Part shown: positions 23,192 to 31,726 of the stretch, piece after piece | Layout of the letters: every line of letters begins with the position of its first letter | Position numbering within the stretch: position 1 is the stretch's first letter | Assembly (NCBI GenBank): GCA_041784625.1 | Contig: JBHBDS010000148.1 | Coordinates: 1 to 32,348 of the forward strand | Direction: 5' to 3' | DNA length: 32,348 nucleotides | Source of the DNA: JAUNKE01 sp041784625 | GTDB taxonomy: Bacteria; Bacillota; Clostridia; Peptostreptococcales; Filifactoraceae | Notes under the pieces: model-generated | What the model was told of the DNA's origin: nothing | Database searches by the model: none | What the model saw: only the letters and a program-made list of their open reading frames with translations | Position numbers and translations under genes: made by a program

Positions 23192-24181
23192 ATGAGTCAA
23201 TTATTGAATTCAGTAATGAGTCTATCTGCAATGGGACTTGTTTTTGGAGCTGGACTTTCATACGCTTCAAAAATATTTGCTGTTGAGGTAGACCCAAAAG
23301 AAGAAGCAATCCTAAACGTTTTGCCTGGAGCAAACTGTGGGGGATGCGGATTCCCAGGTTGTGGAGGTTTGGCTGCTGCAATTGCAGCAGGAGATGCACC
23401 AGTAAATGCTTGTCCAGTTGGAGGAGCTCCAGTCGCAGCAGCAGTTGCTGAGATCATGGGCGTATCTGCAGAGGCAGGAGATCGAATGGTTGCAAAAGTT
23501 TTATGCAACGGAACGAACAACAATGCAACAAATAAAGCAGATTATTATGGAATCAAAGATTGCAAAGCAGCAGTAATCGTCGGCAATGGTCCAAAAAGCT
23601 GCGAGTTTGGTTGTATGGGATTTGGAACTTGCGTAGCAGTTTGTCCTTTTGATGCAATTCATATCAATGAGGGTGGAATTGCTGAAGTTGATAATGAAAA
23701 ATGTGTTGCTTGCGGAAAATGCGTTGCGGCTTGTCCAAAACAAATTATCGAAATCAAGCCAGAGAAAAAAGGCGTGATTGTTGAATGTATCAACAAAGAA
23801 AAAGGAAAACAAGTAAAAGTTAACTGTTCAGTTGGCTGTATTGCTTGCGGAATCTGTGAGAAAAACTGTAAATTCGATGCAATTCATGTCAACAACAATG
23901 TCGCGAAAATCGATTACGAAAAATGTACAGAATGTATGGTTTGTGTCGAAAAATGCCCAACCAAAGCAATCAGTGGCGATTTGAGCAAGAAGAAAAAAGC
24001 TCAAATTGTAGAAGAGCTTTGTATCGGATGTACAATCTGTGCAAAAAATTGTCCAGTCGATGCAATCGAGGGTGAATTAAAACAACCACATGTCGTCGAT
24101 CAAAGCAAATGCATCGGATGCTCCGTTTGTGCAAAAAAATGTCCGAAAAAAGCAATCAATATGGTTGAAGATTACAAATAG
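23192..24181 (+). CDS. rnfB: Rnf complex subunit B (ferredoxin-side iron-sulfur protein)
   Basis: 329 residues. A hydrophobic N-terminal anchor (about 5-25) is followed by the 4Fe-4S domain with Cys49, 52, 57 and 74 in NCGGCGFPGCGG and NACPVGG. Then come six ferredoxin-like motifs: one divergent (CEFGC with GTCVAVCP), then CVACGKCVAAC, CIACGICEKNC, CTECMVCVEKC, CIGCTICAKNC and CIGCSVCAKKC. The subunit takes electrons from reduced ferredoxin on the cytoplasmic side; the complex passes them to NAD and pumps sodium ions or protons. The many clusters are typical of the long clostridial form. It is the last gene of the operon. Confidence 0.96.
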   Translation: MSQLLNSVMSLSAMGLVFGAGLSYASKIFAVEVDPKEEAILNVLPGANCGGCGFPGCGGLAAAIAAGDAPVNACPVGGAPVAAAVAEIMGVSAEAGDRMVAKVLCNGTNNNATNKADYYGIKDCKAAVIVGNGPKSCEFGCMGFGTCVAVCPFDAIHINEGGIAEVDNEKCVACGKCVAACPKQIIEIKPEKKGVIVECINKEKGKQVKVNCSVGCIACGICEKNCKFDAIHVNNNVAKIDYEKCTECMVCVEKCPTKAISGDLSKKKKAQIVEELCIGCTICAKNCPVDAIEGELKQPHVVDQSKCIGCSVCAKKCPKKAINMVEDYK

Positions 24182-24189
24182 CAAAATAA

Positions 24190-24199
24190 ATGATATAAT
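24190..24199 (+). promoter_or_regulatory. ctpA-uvrBA promoter, extended -10, overlapping the rnf terminator
   Basis: ATGATATAAT, a perfect -10 with TGN extension. The -35 at 17 nt (ATTACA) is weak and lies in the end of rnfB. The expected start near 24206 falls inside the rnf terminator hairpin. Confidence 0.5.
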
Positions 24200-24232
24200 T
24201 AACTCTGGGAACTTTCCTGGAGTTAATTTTTT
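24197..24232 (+). terminator. Terminator of the rnf operon
   Basis: AATTAACTC (24197-24205) pairs with GAGTTAATT (24220-24228) and the T-run reaches 24232. It lies 15 nt after the rnfB stop. Confidence 0.8.
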
Positions 24233-24253
24233 GAATAGATTTTGGAGCAAGAT

Positions 24254-25477
24254 ATGAAAAATTTTTCGACTAAAAATTTTCAAATCCTATATAATTTTGT
24301 CTCAGGCATATTATTGCTACTTTTTTTGTTGATTTTTATGGGGGTAAAAATTCCAGGAATTGACAAAGTGTTACTGTCAAGAGCCGATTATGAAAACTAT
24401 CTGCAAGTGACTGATTTGCTTTCGCTAAAAAGCAAAATTGATGAACAATATTATTCTGATGTAGACAACAATCTGCTTCAAGAAGGCGCAATCCGAGGGA
24501 TGTTTCTTTCGCTGCCAGACGGATATTCAAGATATCTATCCAAAGAAGAATTGGCACAAAGAAATCTAAGGAATAAAGGTGAATCGATCGGAATTGGAAT
24601 CGAGATTCAAGAAATTAATCGACAATATGTTATTGTAAATGTTTTGGAGAATATGCCTGCGCAGAGAGCGGGGCTTCAAAAGGGAGACATTATCGTTTCG
24701 GTGAATGGTATCGAGATGAACGTAGAAAACTATTCCCAAATCCTCAATGCAATTCGTGAAAACAAAAAAGAATTTTTTGTTTTTGGCAACCTCACTTCGA
24801 TCCAAATGATTATTCAGCGAAATGGAGAATCGCTTGAATTAATCGTTGAGCGAGAATTATCAGTTGAAAGCACGGTCGAATATCACATAGAGGATAAAAT
24901 TGCCATCGTTCGAATCAGCAGATTCACAGCATCAACTTACGATGAATTTGATAATGCCTTAAAAGAGATACTTTCTACTGATGCGAATGGAATGCTACTC
25001 GATCTTCGAGGAAATCCAGGCGGGCTTGTCGATGAGGCGACAAATATCGCTGGAACTTTTCTAGGGAAAGAGAAAATCATCTATTACACGGTGAACAATT
25101 CAGAAGGATCTAAAGCACATTACTCAAAAATCGCGCAAAAAATTTTTCTGCCGACTGTTGTTGTAATGGATTCAAAAACAGCATCTGCATCGGAAATATT
25201 AATCGGCGCATTGAAAGACCATAATGCAGCAACAATTGTGGGGAATACGAGTTTTGGAAAAGGAATTATCCAGACAACATTTACTCGTATTAAAGGAGAT
25301 GGTTATCAAATTACTACGAGCGAATATTTGACCCCGAATGAGGAAAAGATTCATAAAAAGGGTATCAATCCAGATATTGAGATAGATGTTTTTTTGACCG
25401 AAGATGAAACAGAAAATTTTTCGGATGCACAAGAAGATATTGCGATCCTCAAAGCAAAGGAGTTATTACTAAAATGA
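24254..25477 (+). CDS. ctpA: S41 family carboxy-terminal processing protease
   Basis: 407 residues. An N-terminal membrane anchor (about 8-35) leads to an outward chain with a PDZ domain (about 105-190, with GIGIEI and PAQRAGLQKGDIIVSVNG) and the S41 protease domain. Catalytic residues are expected at Ser311 in TASASEI and Lys336 in SFGKGI; their 25-residue spacing matches that of B. subtilis CtpB. LDLRGNPGGLVDEA is conserved. It probably trims envelope proteins. The start at 24254 follows TTGGAG. The stop overlaps uvrB by 4 nt (ATGA). The gene symbol is by family; the paralog type is not certain. Confidence 0.93.
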   Translation: MKNFSTKNFQILYNFVSGILLLLFLLIFMGVKIPGIDKVLLSRADYENYLQVTDLLSLKSKIDEQYYSDVDNNLLQEGAIRGMFLSLPDGYSRYLSKEELAQRNLRNKGESIGIGIEIQEINRQYVIVNVLENMPAQRAGLQKGDIIVSVNGIEMNVENYSQILNAIRENKKEFFVFGNLTSIQMIIQRNGESLELIVERELSVESTVEYHIEDKIAIVRISRFTASTYDEFDNALKEILSTDANGMLLDLRGNPGGLVDEATNIAGTFLGKEKIIYYTVNNSEGSKAHYSKIAQKIFLPTVVVMDSKTASASEILIGALKDHNAATIVGNTSFGKGIIQTTFTRIKGDGYQITTSEYLTPNEEKIHKKGINPDIEIDVFLTEDETENFSDAQEDIAILKAKELLLK

Positions 25478-27441
25478 TCAACGAATTTTCACTAGGGACT
25501 TCTTTATCACCCAAAGGAGATCAACCTAGAGCGATAAATGAACTGACGAAATCAATCGAGCAAGGGAATAAATATCAAACGCTGCTTGGTGTTACTGGTT
25601 CGGGAAAAACCTACACCATGGCAAATATCATAAAAAATACACAAAAACCAACTCTTGTGATTGCACACAACAAAACATTAGCGGCACAGCTTTATTCCGA
25701 GTTCAAGGAGTTTTTCCCCGAAAATGCCGTAGAATATTTTGTGAGCTACTATGATTATTATCAGCCTGAGGCGTATGTTCCTGTGACAGACACCTACATC
25801 GAAAAAGACTCACAGATCAATGAAGAAATCGATAAATTACGTCATAGTGCGACTGCCTCGGTTTTGGAAAGAAGAGACGTTGTAATTGTAGCGTCCGTTT
25901 CATGCATCTATGGCCTTGGAGATCCAGAAGAATACGAGTATTTAATGGTTTCGCTGCGTCCGAATATGAAAAAAGATCGCGATGAAGTCATTCGATCCCT
26001 AATCGAAATTCAGTATGAACGAAATGATGTGAATTTTACACGGGGGAACTTTCGTGTTCGAGGGGATATTCTTGAGATCATTCCTGCAAACACCGATGTT
26101 CGTGGACTTCGCATTGAATTTTTTGGTGATGAGATTGACCGCATCGTTGAAATCGATCATATTACGGGAAAAATTATCGGCGAAAGAAGTCATGTGTCGA
26201 TTTTTCCTGCGTCACACTATGTCACAAGCAAAGAGAAACTCGATCGAGCAATTGTAAAAATCAAAGAGGAGCTTGATGAACGCTTGGAATATTTCAAAGA
26301 ACAAGATATGCTTTTGGAGCATCAAAGGTTACAGCAGAGAACTCGGTATGATATTGAAATGCTTCAAGAAATAGGAACTTGCAAAGGAGTAGAAAACTAC
26401 TCCAGACATTTGACGGGACGAGAAGCTGGAGAAAGAGCATTTACGTTAATCGATTTTTTCCCAGAAGATTATTTAATTATTATCGACGAGTCTCATGTCA
26501 CCATTCCACAGCTTAATGCGATGTATGCTGGCGACCAATCTCGCAAAAAAACGCTCATCGATTATGGTTTCCGTTTGCCATCGGCAGCAGACAATCGTCC
26601 GCTGAAATTTGATGAATTTTTGGATGTTGCAAATCAAGTTTTGTTTGTATCGGCAACTCCAGGAAAGTTTGAAATAGAGCATTCGGATATTTTTGCAGAG
26701 CAAATTATTCGTCCGACTGGCTTACTCGATCCAGAAATCGAAGTGCGTCCCATTGAGAATCAGATTGATAATTTGATTGACGAAGTTACTCGTGTTGTCT
26801 CAAACAACGAGAGAGTGCTTGTAACCACATTAACCAAGAAGATGGCAGAAAATCTAACCTCATATCTTGAAAAAGCAGGAATTAAGGTTCGATATCTGCA
26901 TTCAGATGTTGAAACGCTCGAGAGAATCGAAATTATCAAGGATTTGCGTCTAGGAGTGTTTGATGTTTTGGTTGGAATCAACTTGCTCCGTGAGGGACTA
27001 GATATTCCAGAAGTCGCATTAGTCGCAATTCTTGATGCGGATAAAGAAGGATTTTTGCGCTCCGAAACATCCTTGATTCAAACGATTGGTCGTGCGGCGA
27101 GAAACTCAAACGGCAAGGTAATTATGTATGCCGACAATATTACTCGTTCGATGTCCGTTGCGATTGAAGAAACCAAAAGGCGACGTGAAATCCAAGAGCG
27201 ATTTAACCAAGAAAACAATATCATTCCGCAGTCAATTGTCAAAAGTGTTCGAGAAAATATTTCTACATTGGTAGCAGAAAAAGAAGCAAAATATACGGTC
27301 AAAGAAACTTTGCAGCGCGAAGAAATCCAAAAAGAAATTATCGAGTTAACCGAAAAAATGTTCTCATATGCTGAAAAAATGGAATTTGAAAATGCCGCAA
27401 TGGTAAGAGACCGTATCAAAGAACTGGAGAAAAAACTTTAA
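25474..27441 (+). CDS. uvrB: Excinuclease ABC subunit B
   Basis: 655 residues, the standard length. The damage-verifying helicase-like subunit of nucleotide excision repair. Walker A GVTGSGKT at 39-46; the beta-hairpin that probes DNA lies around YYDYYQPEAYVP (92-103); the DESH box starts at Asp338. The superfamily-II motif VGINLLREGLDIPEVA is intact, and a UVR domain for UvrA/UvrC contact ends the protein (about 620-655). It overlaps ctpA by 4 nt and uvrA by 1 nt. I did not see a GAAC-N4-GTTC SOS box just upstream of ctpA or uvrB. Confidence 0.98.
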   Translation: MINEFSLGTSLSPKGDQPRAINELTKSIEQGNKYQTLLGVTGSGKTYTMANIIKNTQKPTLVIAHNKTLAAQLYSEFKEFFPENAVEYFVSYYDYYQPEAYVPVTDTYIEKDSQINEEIDKLRHSATASVLERRDVVIVASVSCIYGLGDPEEYEYLMVSLRPNMKKDRDEVIRSLIEIQYERNDVNFTRGNFRVRGDILEIIPANTDVRGLRIEFFGDEIDRIVEIDHITGKIIGERSHVSIFPASHYVTSKEKLDRAIVKIKEELDERLEYFKEQDMLLEHQRLQQRTRYDIEMLQEIGTCKGVENYSRHLTGREAGERAFTLIDFFPEDYLIIIDESHVTIPQLNAMYAGDQSRKKTLIDYGFRLPSAADNRPLKFDEFLDVANQVLFVSATPGKFEIEHSDIFAEQIIRPTGLLDPEIEVRPIENQIDNLIDEVTRVVSNNERVLVTTLTKKMAENLTSYLEKAGIKVRYLHSDVETLERIEIIKDLRLGVFDVLVGINLLREGLDIPEVALVAILDADKEGFLRSETSLIQTIGRAARNSNGKVIMYADNITRSMSVAIEETKRRREIQERFNQENNIIPQSIVKSVRENISTLVAEKEAKYTVKETLQREEIQKEIIELTEKMFSYAEKMEFENAAMVRDRIKELEKKL

Positions 27442-30281
27442 TGAACGATAAGATTATCATCAAGGGAGCCAAAGAGCATAACTTGAAAAATATAGATATT
27501 ACGCTTCCTCGAAATCAAATGATTGTATTTACTGGAATTTCTGGCTCTGGAAAATCATCCTTAGCATTTGATACAATCTATGCAGAAGGGCAGAGAAGAT
27601 ATGTGGAGAGTTTGTCTGCATATGCAAGGCAATTTCTTGGACAGATGGAAAAACCGGAAGTAGAGTATATCGAAGGACTCTCGCCAGCGATTTCGATTGA
27701 TCAAAAAACAACTTCCAAAAATCCACGTTCCACCGTTGGAACAGTTACAGAAATTTACGATTACCTTCGCTTGCTTTATGCAAACATCGGGATTCCACAC
27801 TGTCCTGTTTGCAACAAACAGATCAAACAAATGTCGGTGCAAGAGATTGTTGATCAAACGATGGAGCTTCCTGAGGATACAAAAATTCAGATCATTGCTC
27901 CCGTTGTTCGTGGAAAAAAAGGAATGCATGAAAAAGTGCTTTCGGCATTCAAAAACGAGGGTTTTATTCGTGTGCGAATCTACGGCGAAATGAGAGATAT
28001 CGACGAAGAAATTGTTCTTGAGAAAAATAAAAAACATCACATCGACATTATTATTGACCGAATCGTGATTCGACCAAATATCGAAAGCCGATTGAATGAC
28101 TCAATCGAAACGGCGCTCAAACAAACCGATGGCTTAGTAATCGTTTCTCAGATTGGTGGAGATGAAATGCTTTTCTCTACAAAATTTGCTTGTCCAGATC
28201 ATGGAATTGCGATTGAAGAATTGTCTCCGAGAATGTTTTCTTTTAATGCACCTTATGGAGCATGTGAGGTTTGCAACGGTTTGGGCGTAAAGCAGAAAAT
28301 CGATCCTGCGCTGGTTATTCCGGACGAGGGACTTTCTCTTCGCCAAAATGCAGTGGAAGCATGGGCATCGAGCGACAATAATGAAAACTCGATATACTTT
28401 AGTATGATTCGAACCTTGGCAGAAGAAAATAATATTTCAATGGACACCCCATACAAAGATCTGCCAGACTGGTTTAAGGAAAAGTTATTGTATGGATCAG
28501 ACGAGATACTAAATTTCCAATACGAAAGCAAATTCAACGATGGAAAAAGAACTTTTTCTGCGCCTTTTGAAGGAGTCATCACGAATCTCGAAAGAAGATA
28601 CAAAGATACGCCATCGGAATATATTCGTACAAAAATTGAAGGCTATATGTATGAGCAACCATGCGAGGCTTGCGGTGGAAAAAGGCTGAATCCCGCCGTG
28701 TTGGCTGTCACCGTTGGAGACAAGAATATTTCGGATCTTACAAGTCTGTCGATTACAGAACATCTTGCGTTTTTGACTAATCTAGAGCTCACAGAAAAAG
28801 AGCAGCTGATTGCCAAAGAAATTATCAAGGAGCTTGTTCAGAGACTCAGTTTTCTGATTGATGTGGGGCTAGATTATCTTACATTGGCACGTAGCTCGGG
28901 TACATTGTCGGGTGGAGAATCACAGCGTATTCGTCTTGCTACTCAAATCGGGGCTGCGCTGGTTGGCGTGCTCTATGTTTTGGATGAGCCGAGCATCGGA
29001 CTGCACCAAAGAGATAACGAAAGACTTTTGAAAACACTTCGGCATCTGACAAATATTGGGAATACACTCATCGTGGTAGAACATGATGAGGACACGATGT
29101 TTGAGGCGGATCAGATTGTAGATATCGGACCGGGAGCTGGAATCCATGGTGGAGAAATTGTATTCCAAGGCACGGTAGATGAAATTTTGAAGGACAAAAA
29201 ATCGATTACAGGGCAATATCTCAGCGGAAGAAAGAAAATTGAAGTACCCAAAAAACGACGAAAATTGGATTTTGACAAAACAATCAACATTCTGGGCGCA
29301 GAAGAAAACAATCTAAAGAATTTGGATGTCAGCATTCCACTTTCTGCTTTGACATGCATTACTGGCGTCTCTGGTTCTGGAAAAAGTTCCCTCGTGAATG
29401 AAATATTGTACAAAGGAGCATCCAATTATCTTAACCGAAGTAAAAAACAAGAAGGCAAGTATCGAGTAATCGAAGGATTAGAGCAGATTGACAAGGTTAT
29501 TGAAATTGACCAGAGTCCGATTGGAAGAACCCCGAGATCAAATCCAGCGACCTACACTGGAGTGTTTGACCATATTCGCGATTTATTCTCTAATACTGTG
29601 GATGCAAAAATGCGTGGATACAAAAAAGGTCGTTTCAGTTTCAATGTAAACGGCGGAAGATGTGAGGCATGCAAAGGCGATGGAATTATAAAGATTGAAA
29701 TGCACTTCTTACCAGATGTTTATGTTCCGTGCGAGGTGTGCAAAGGACAAAGATACAATAGAGAGACATTGCAAGTCAAGTATAAAGATAAAAATATTGC
29801 GGATGTGTTGGATATGAATGTGGAAGAGGCGTACCATTTCTTTGAAAACATTCCAAAAATCCACAACAAACTCGAAACTCTGATGTCTGTTGGATTGTCC
29901 TATATCAAACTCGGGCAGCCATCAACCCAGCTTTCAGGCGGTGAGGCGCAGCGTATCAAATTAGCAACGGAGCTTAGCAAGCGTGCGACAGGAAAGACGC
30001 TCTACATTCTCGATGAGCCAACGACGGGACTTCATACTGCAGACGTTGACAAGTTGATCCAAGTGTTAAACCAATTGGTTGACAACCAAAATACCGTCGT
30101 CGTTATTGAACATAATCTCGATGTTGTAAAAGTTGCGGATTATATTATTGATCTCGGGCCAGATGGTGGAGATAAAGGTGGAAAACTTGTTGCGACGGGA
30201 ACTCCTGAACAAGTGATGAAAAACAAAAAATCATATACTGGACAATTTTTGAAAAAACATATCGATAGGAATTCAAGATGA
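27441..30281 (+). CDS. uvrA: Excinuclease ABC subunit A
   Basis: 946 residues. The damage-recognition dimer of excision repair, with two ABC ATPase modules. Walker A motifs are GISGSGKSS near residue 31 and GVSGSGKSS in the second half; the signatures LSGGESQRIRLATQIG and LSGGEAQRIKLATEL follow. The second zinc finger is canonical (Cys741, 744, 764, 767). The first reads CPDH (251-254) and CEVC (275-278), so one ligand position is His. It starts on the last base of uvrB and overlaps xseA by 4 nt. uvrC is not in the window. Confidence 0.98.
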   Translation: MNDKIIIKGAKEHNLKNIDITLPRNQMIVFTGISGSGKSSLAFDTIYAEGQRRYVESLSAYARQFLGQMEKPEVEYIEGLSPAISIDQKTTSKNPRSTVGTVTEIYDYLRLLYANIGIPHCPVCNKQIKQMSVQEIVDQTMELPEDTKIQIIAPVVRGKKGMHEKVLSAFKNEGFIRVRIYGEMRDIDEEIVLEKNKKHHIDIIIDRIVIRPNIESRLNDSIETALKQTDGLVIVSQIGGDEMLFSTKFACPDHGIAIEELSPRMFSFNAPYGACEVCNGLGVKQKIDPALVIPDEGLSLRQNAVEAWASSDNNENSIYFSMIRTLAEENNISMDTPYKDLPDWFKEKLLYGSDEILNFQYESKFNDGKRTFSAPFEGVITNLERRYKDTPSEYIRTKIEGYMYEQPCEACGGKRLNPAVLAVTVGDKNISDLTSLSITEHLAFLTNLELTEKEQLIAKEIIKELVQRLSFLIDVGLDYLTLARSSGTLSGGESQRIRLATQIGAALVGVLYVLDEPSIGLHQRDNERLLKTLRHLTNIGNTLIVVEHDEDTMFEADQIVDIGPGAGIHGGEIVFQGTVDEILKDKKSITGQYLSGRKKIEVPKKRRKLDFDKTINILGAEENNLKNLDVSIPLSALTCITGVSGSGKSSLVNEILYKGASNYLNRSKKQEGKYRVIEGLEQIDKVIEIDQSPIGRTPRSNPATYTGVFDHIRDLFSNTVDAKMRGYKKGRFSFNVNGGRCEACKGDGIIKIEMHFLPDVYVPCEVCKGQRYNRETLQVKYKDKNIADVLDMNVEEAYHFFENIPKIHNKLETLMSVGLSYIKLGQPSTQLSGGEAQRIKLATELSKRATGKTLYILDEPTTGLHTADVDKLIQVLNQLVDNQNTVVVIEHNLDVVKVADYIIDLGPDGGDKGGKLVATGTPEQVMKNKKSYTGQFLKKHIDRNSR

Positions 30282-31477
30282 GGCTACGAACCATAAAAGT
30301 AGGAGAGCTTGGCGAATATATTTCTCAAGCTTTACGAAATGATCAAATTTTGCAGAATATTTATGTTGAGGGCGAACTCTCGAATCTGAAATTCCATTCT
30401 TCTGGGAACATCTATTTTTCGATAAAAGATGAAGTGACAAAAATTCAGTGTATCATGTTTCGAGACGCCTTTGATGGAGGAATTTTCCCAGACAACCTAA
30501 AAGATGGAGATCAAATTCTATGCAGAGGAAGCATAAACTTCTACAAAAGAGAAGGCTCGGTGACGATTATCGCAAGTTCGATACAAAGTCTTGGCGAAAG
30601 TCTTGCTTATCAAAAATTTTTGGAAAGCAAGTCGACGCTCGAAAAAGAGGGTGTATTTGATATCGCAAACAAAAAAGCGCTCCCGTCATTTCCTAAAAAA
30701 ATTGGTATTATCACTTCCATTACGGGCGCGGTTATTCGAGATATTTACCATGTGATTAAGCGTAGATATCCTTGCGTTGAACTGATCGTGTTTCCCGCGA
30801 TGGTTCAAGGCGAAAATGCGATTTCAGATATTATTGCGGGCCTCAAAACTTTAGATAATCAGGTAGATACAATCATTCTTGCGAGAGGCGGAGGCGCCTA
30901 TGAAGATCTCGATGTATTCAACTCGATAGAACTTGCTTATGCCATCTTTAATACGAATACACCAATCATTTCCGCAGTGGGACATGAGACCGATTTCACA
31001 ATTTCGGATTTAGTTGCTGATGTGAGAGCTTCCACTCCATCGGTTGCTGCCGAGATTGCGGTTCCTGTTCTTGAAGAAGTACGCCAAAAAGTTCTTGGAA
31101 ACAGAAAACTTCTCAATGGATCGATAAATGCACTTGTGACAAATGCCGAGAACAAAATAATCGCAAAAAGAAATGCGCTGGAGCTTCAATCGCCATATCG
31201 CAAACTGACGAATTATGAGCATTTCATAAAGGAAAAAGCAGGCCGTATCGAAGCCTTATTTTTGAAAATTCTTTCAGACAAGAAAGATGCGCTCAACCAA
31301 AAAATTATGAGGCTAAATTCCGCAAATCCAAATGCTGTGTTTGAACTCGGTGGAGCATATTTGTATAGCATGGATGAGCTACAAGTGGATTCGATAAAAA
31401 ATATTGAAGAAAAAATGGAATTGCTAGTCACTCTAAAAGACGGGCAATTTATTGTAAAAGTAATGGAGAAAATATGA
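30278..31477 (+). CDS. xseA: Exodeoxyribonuclease VII large subunit
   Basis: 399 residues, slightly shorter than E. coli (456). The N-terminal OB-fold (about 5-100, with VEGELSNLKFHSSGNIYFSI) binds single-stranded DNA. The catalytic domain shows IGIITSITGAVIRDI, ILARGGGAYEDLDVFN and ISAVGHETDFTISD. A coiled-coil arm that binds XseB copies follows. The enzyme degrades single-stranded DNA from both ends and acts in repair. The ATG overlaps the uvrA stop by 4 nt, tying it to the excision-repair genes. Confidence 0.97.
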   Translation: MRLRTIKVGELGEYISQALRNDQILQNIYVEGELSNLKFHSSGNIYFSIKDEVTKIQCIMFRDAFDGGIFPDNLKDGDQILCRGSINFYKREGSVTIIASSIQSLGESLAYQKFLESKSTLEKEGVFDIANKKALPSFPKKIGIITSITGAVIRDIYHVIKRRYPCVELIVFPAMVQGENAISDIIAGLKTLDNQVDTIILARGGGAYEDLDVFNSIELAYAIFNTNTPIISAVGHETDFTISDLVADVRASTPSVAAEIAVPVLEEVRQKVLGNRKLLNGSINALVTNAENKIIAKRNALELQSPYRKLTNYEHFIKEKAGRIEALFLKILSDKKDALNQKIMRLNSANPNAVFELGGAYLYSMDELQVDSIKNIEEKMELLVTLKDGQFIVKVMEKI

Positions 31478-31662
31478 AATTTGAAGAAAAAATGAAGGAG
31501 CTGGATCAAATTATCGAGCAACTACAAAGTCAAAATGTTGAGATTCAAAGTGCAGCAGAACTGTATCGAAAAGGGGTACAGCTCAGTGAAGAGTGCCTAA
31601 AAGAATTGGAATCGGTCAAATTATCCATTGCAACCACCGATGGAACAACGATCGATCTATAA
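31474..31662 (+). CDS. xseB: Exodeoxyribonuclease VII small subunit
   Basis: 62 residues, short but within the family range (E. coli 80). KFEEKMKELDQIIEQLQSQN begins a helical hairpin, and ELYRKGVQLSEECLKEL is the conserved second half. Several copies coat the arm of XseA. It overlaps xseA by 4 nt. Confidence 0.94.
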   Translation: MKFEEKMKELDQIIEQLQSQNVEIQSAAELYRKGVQLSEECLKELESVKLSIATTDGTTIDL

Positions 31663-31688
31663 AAATTATGGCACACAGCAAAAGTTTG

Positions 31689-31698
31689 ATGATATAAT
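31689..31698 (+). promoter_or_regulatory. Candidate ispA promoter, extended -10
   Basis: ATGATATAAT, perfect -10 with TGN extension; no clear -35. The start near 31705 leaves about 22 nt to the ATG. No terminator separates xseB, so read-through is also likely. Confidence 0.5.
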
Positions 31699-31726
31699 GA
31701 TAAAATGAGTATGAAAGTGGATGATT

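Noticed and set aside
23337..24155. Periodic Cys-rich repeats in rnfB as a possible new repeat protein
   Set aside because: Explained by ferredoxin-type cluster motifs known for RnfB.
27561..28040. 159-codon minus-strand ORF inside uvrA
   Set aside because: Antisense shadow of a conserved region with low-complexity Phe/Asn/His-rich composition.
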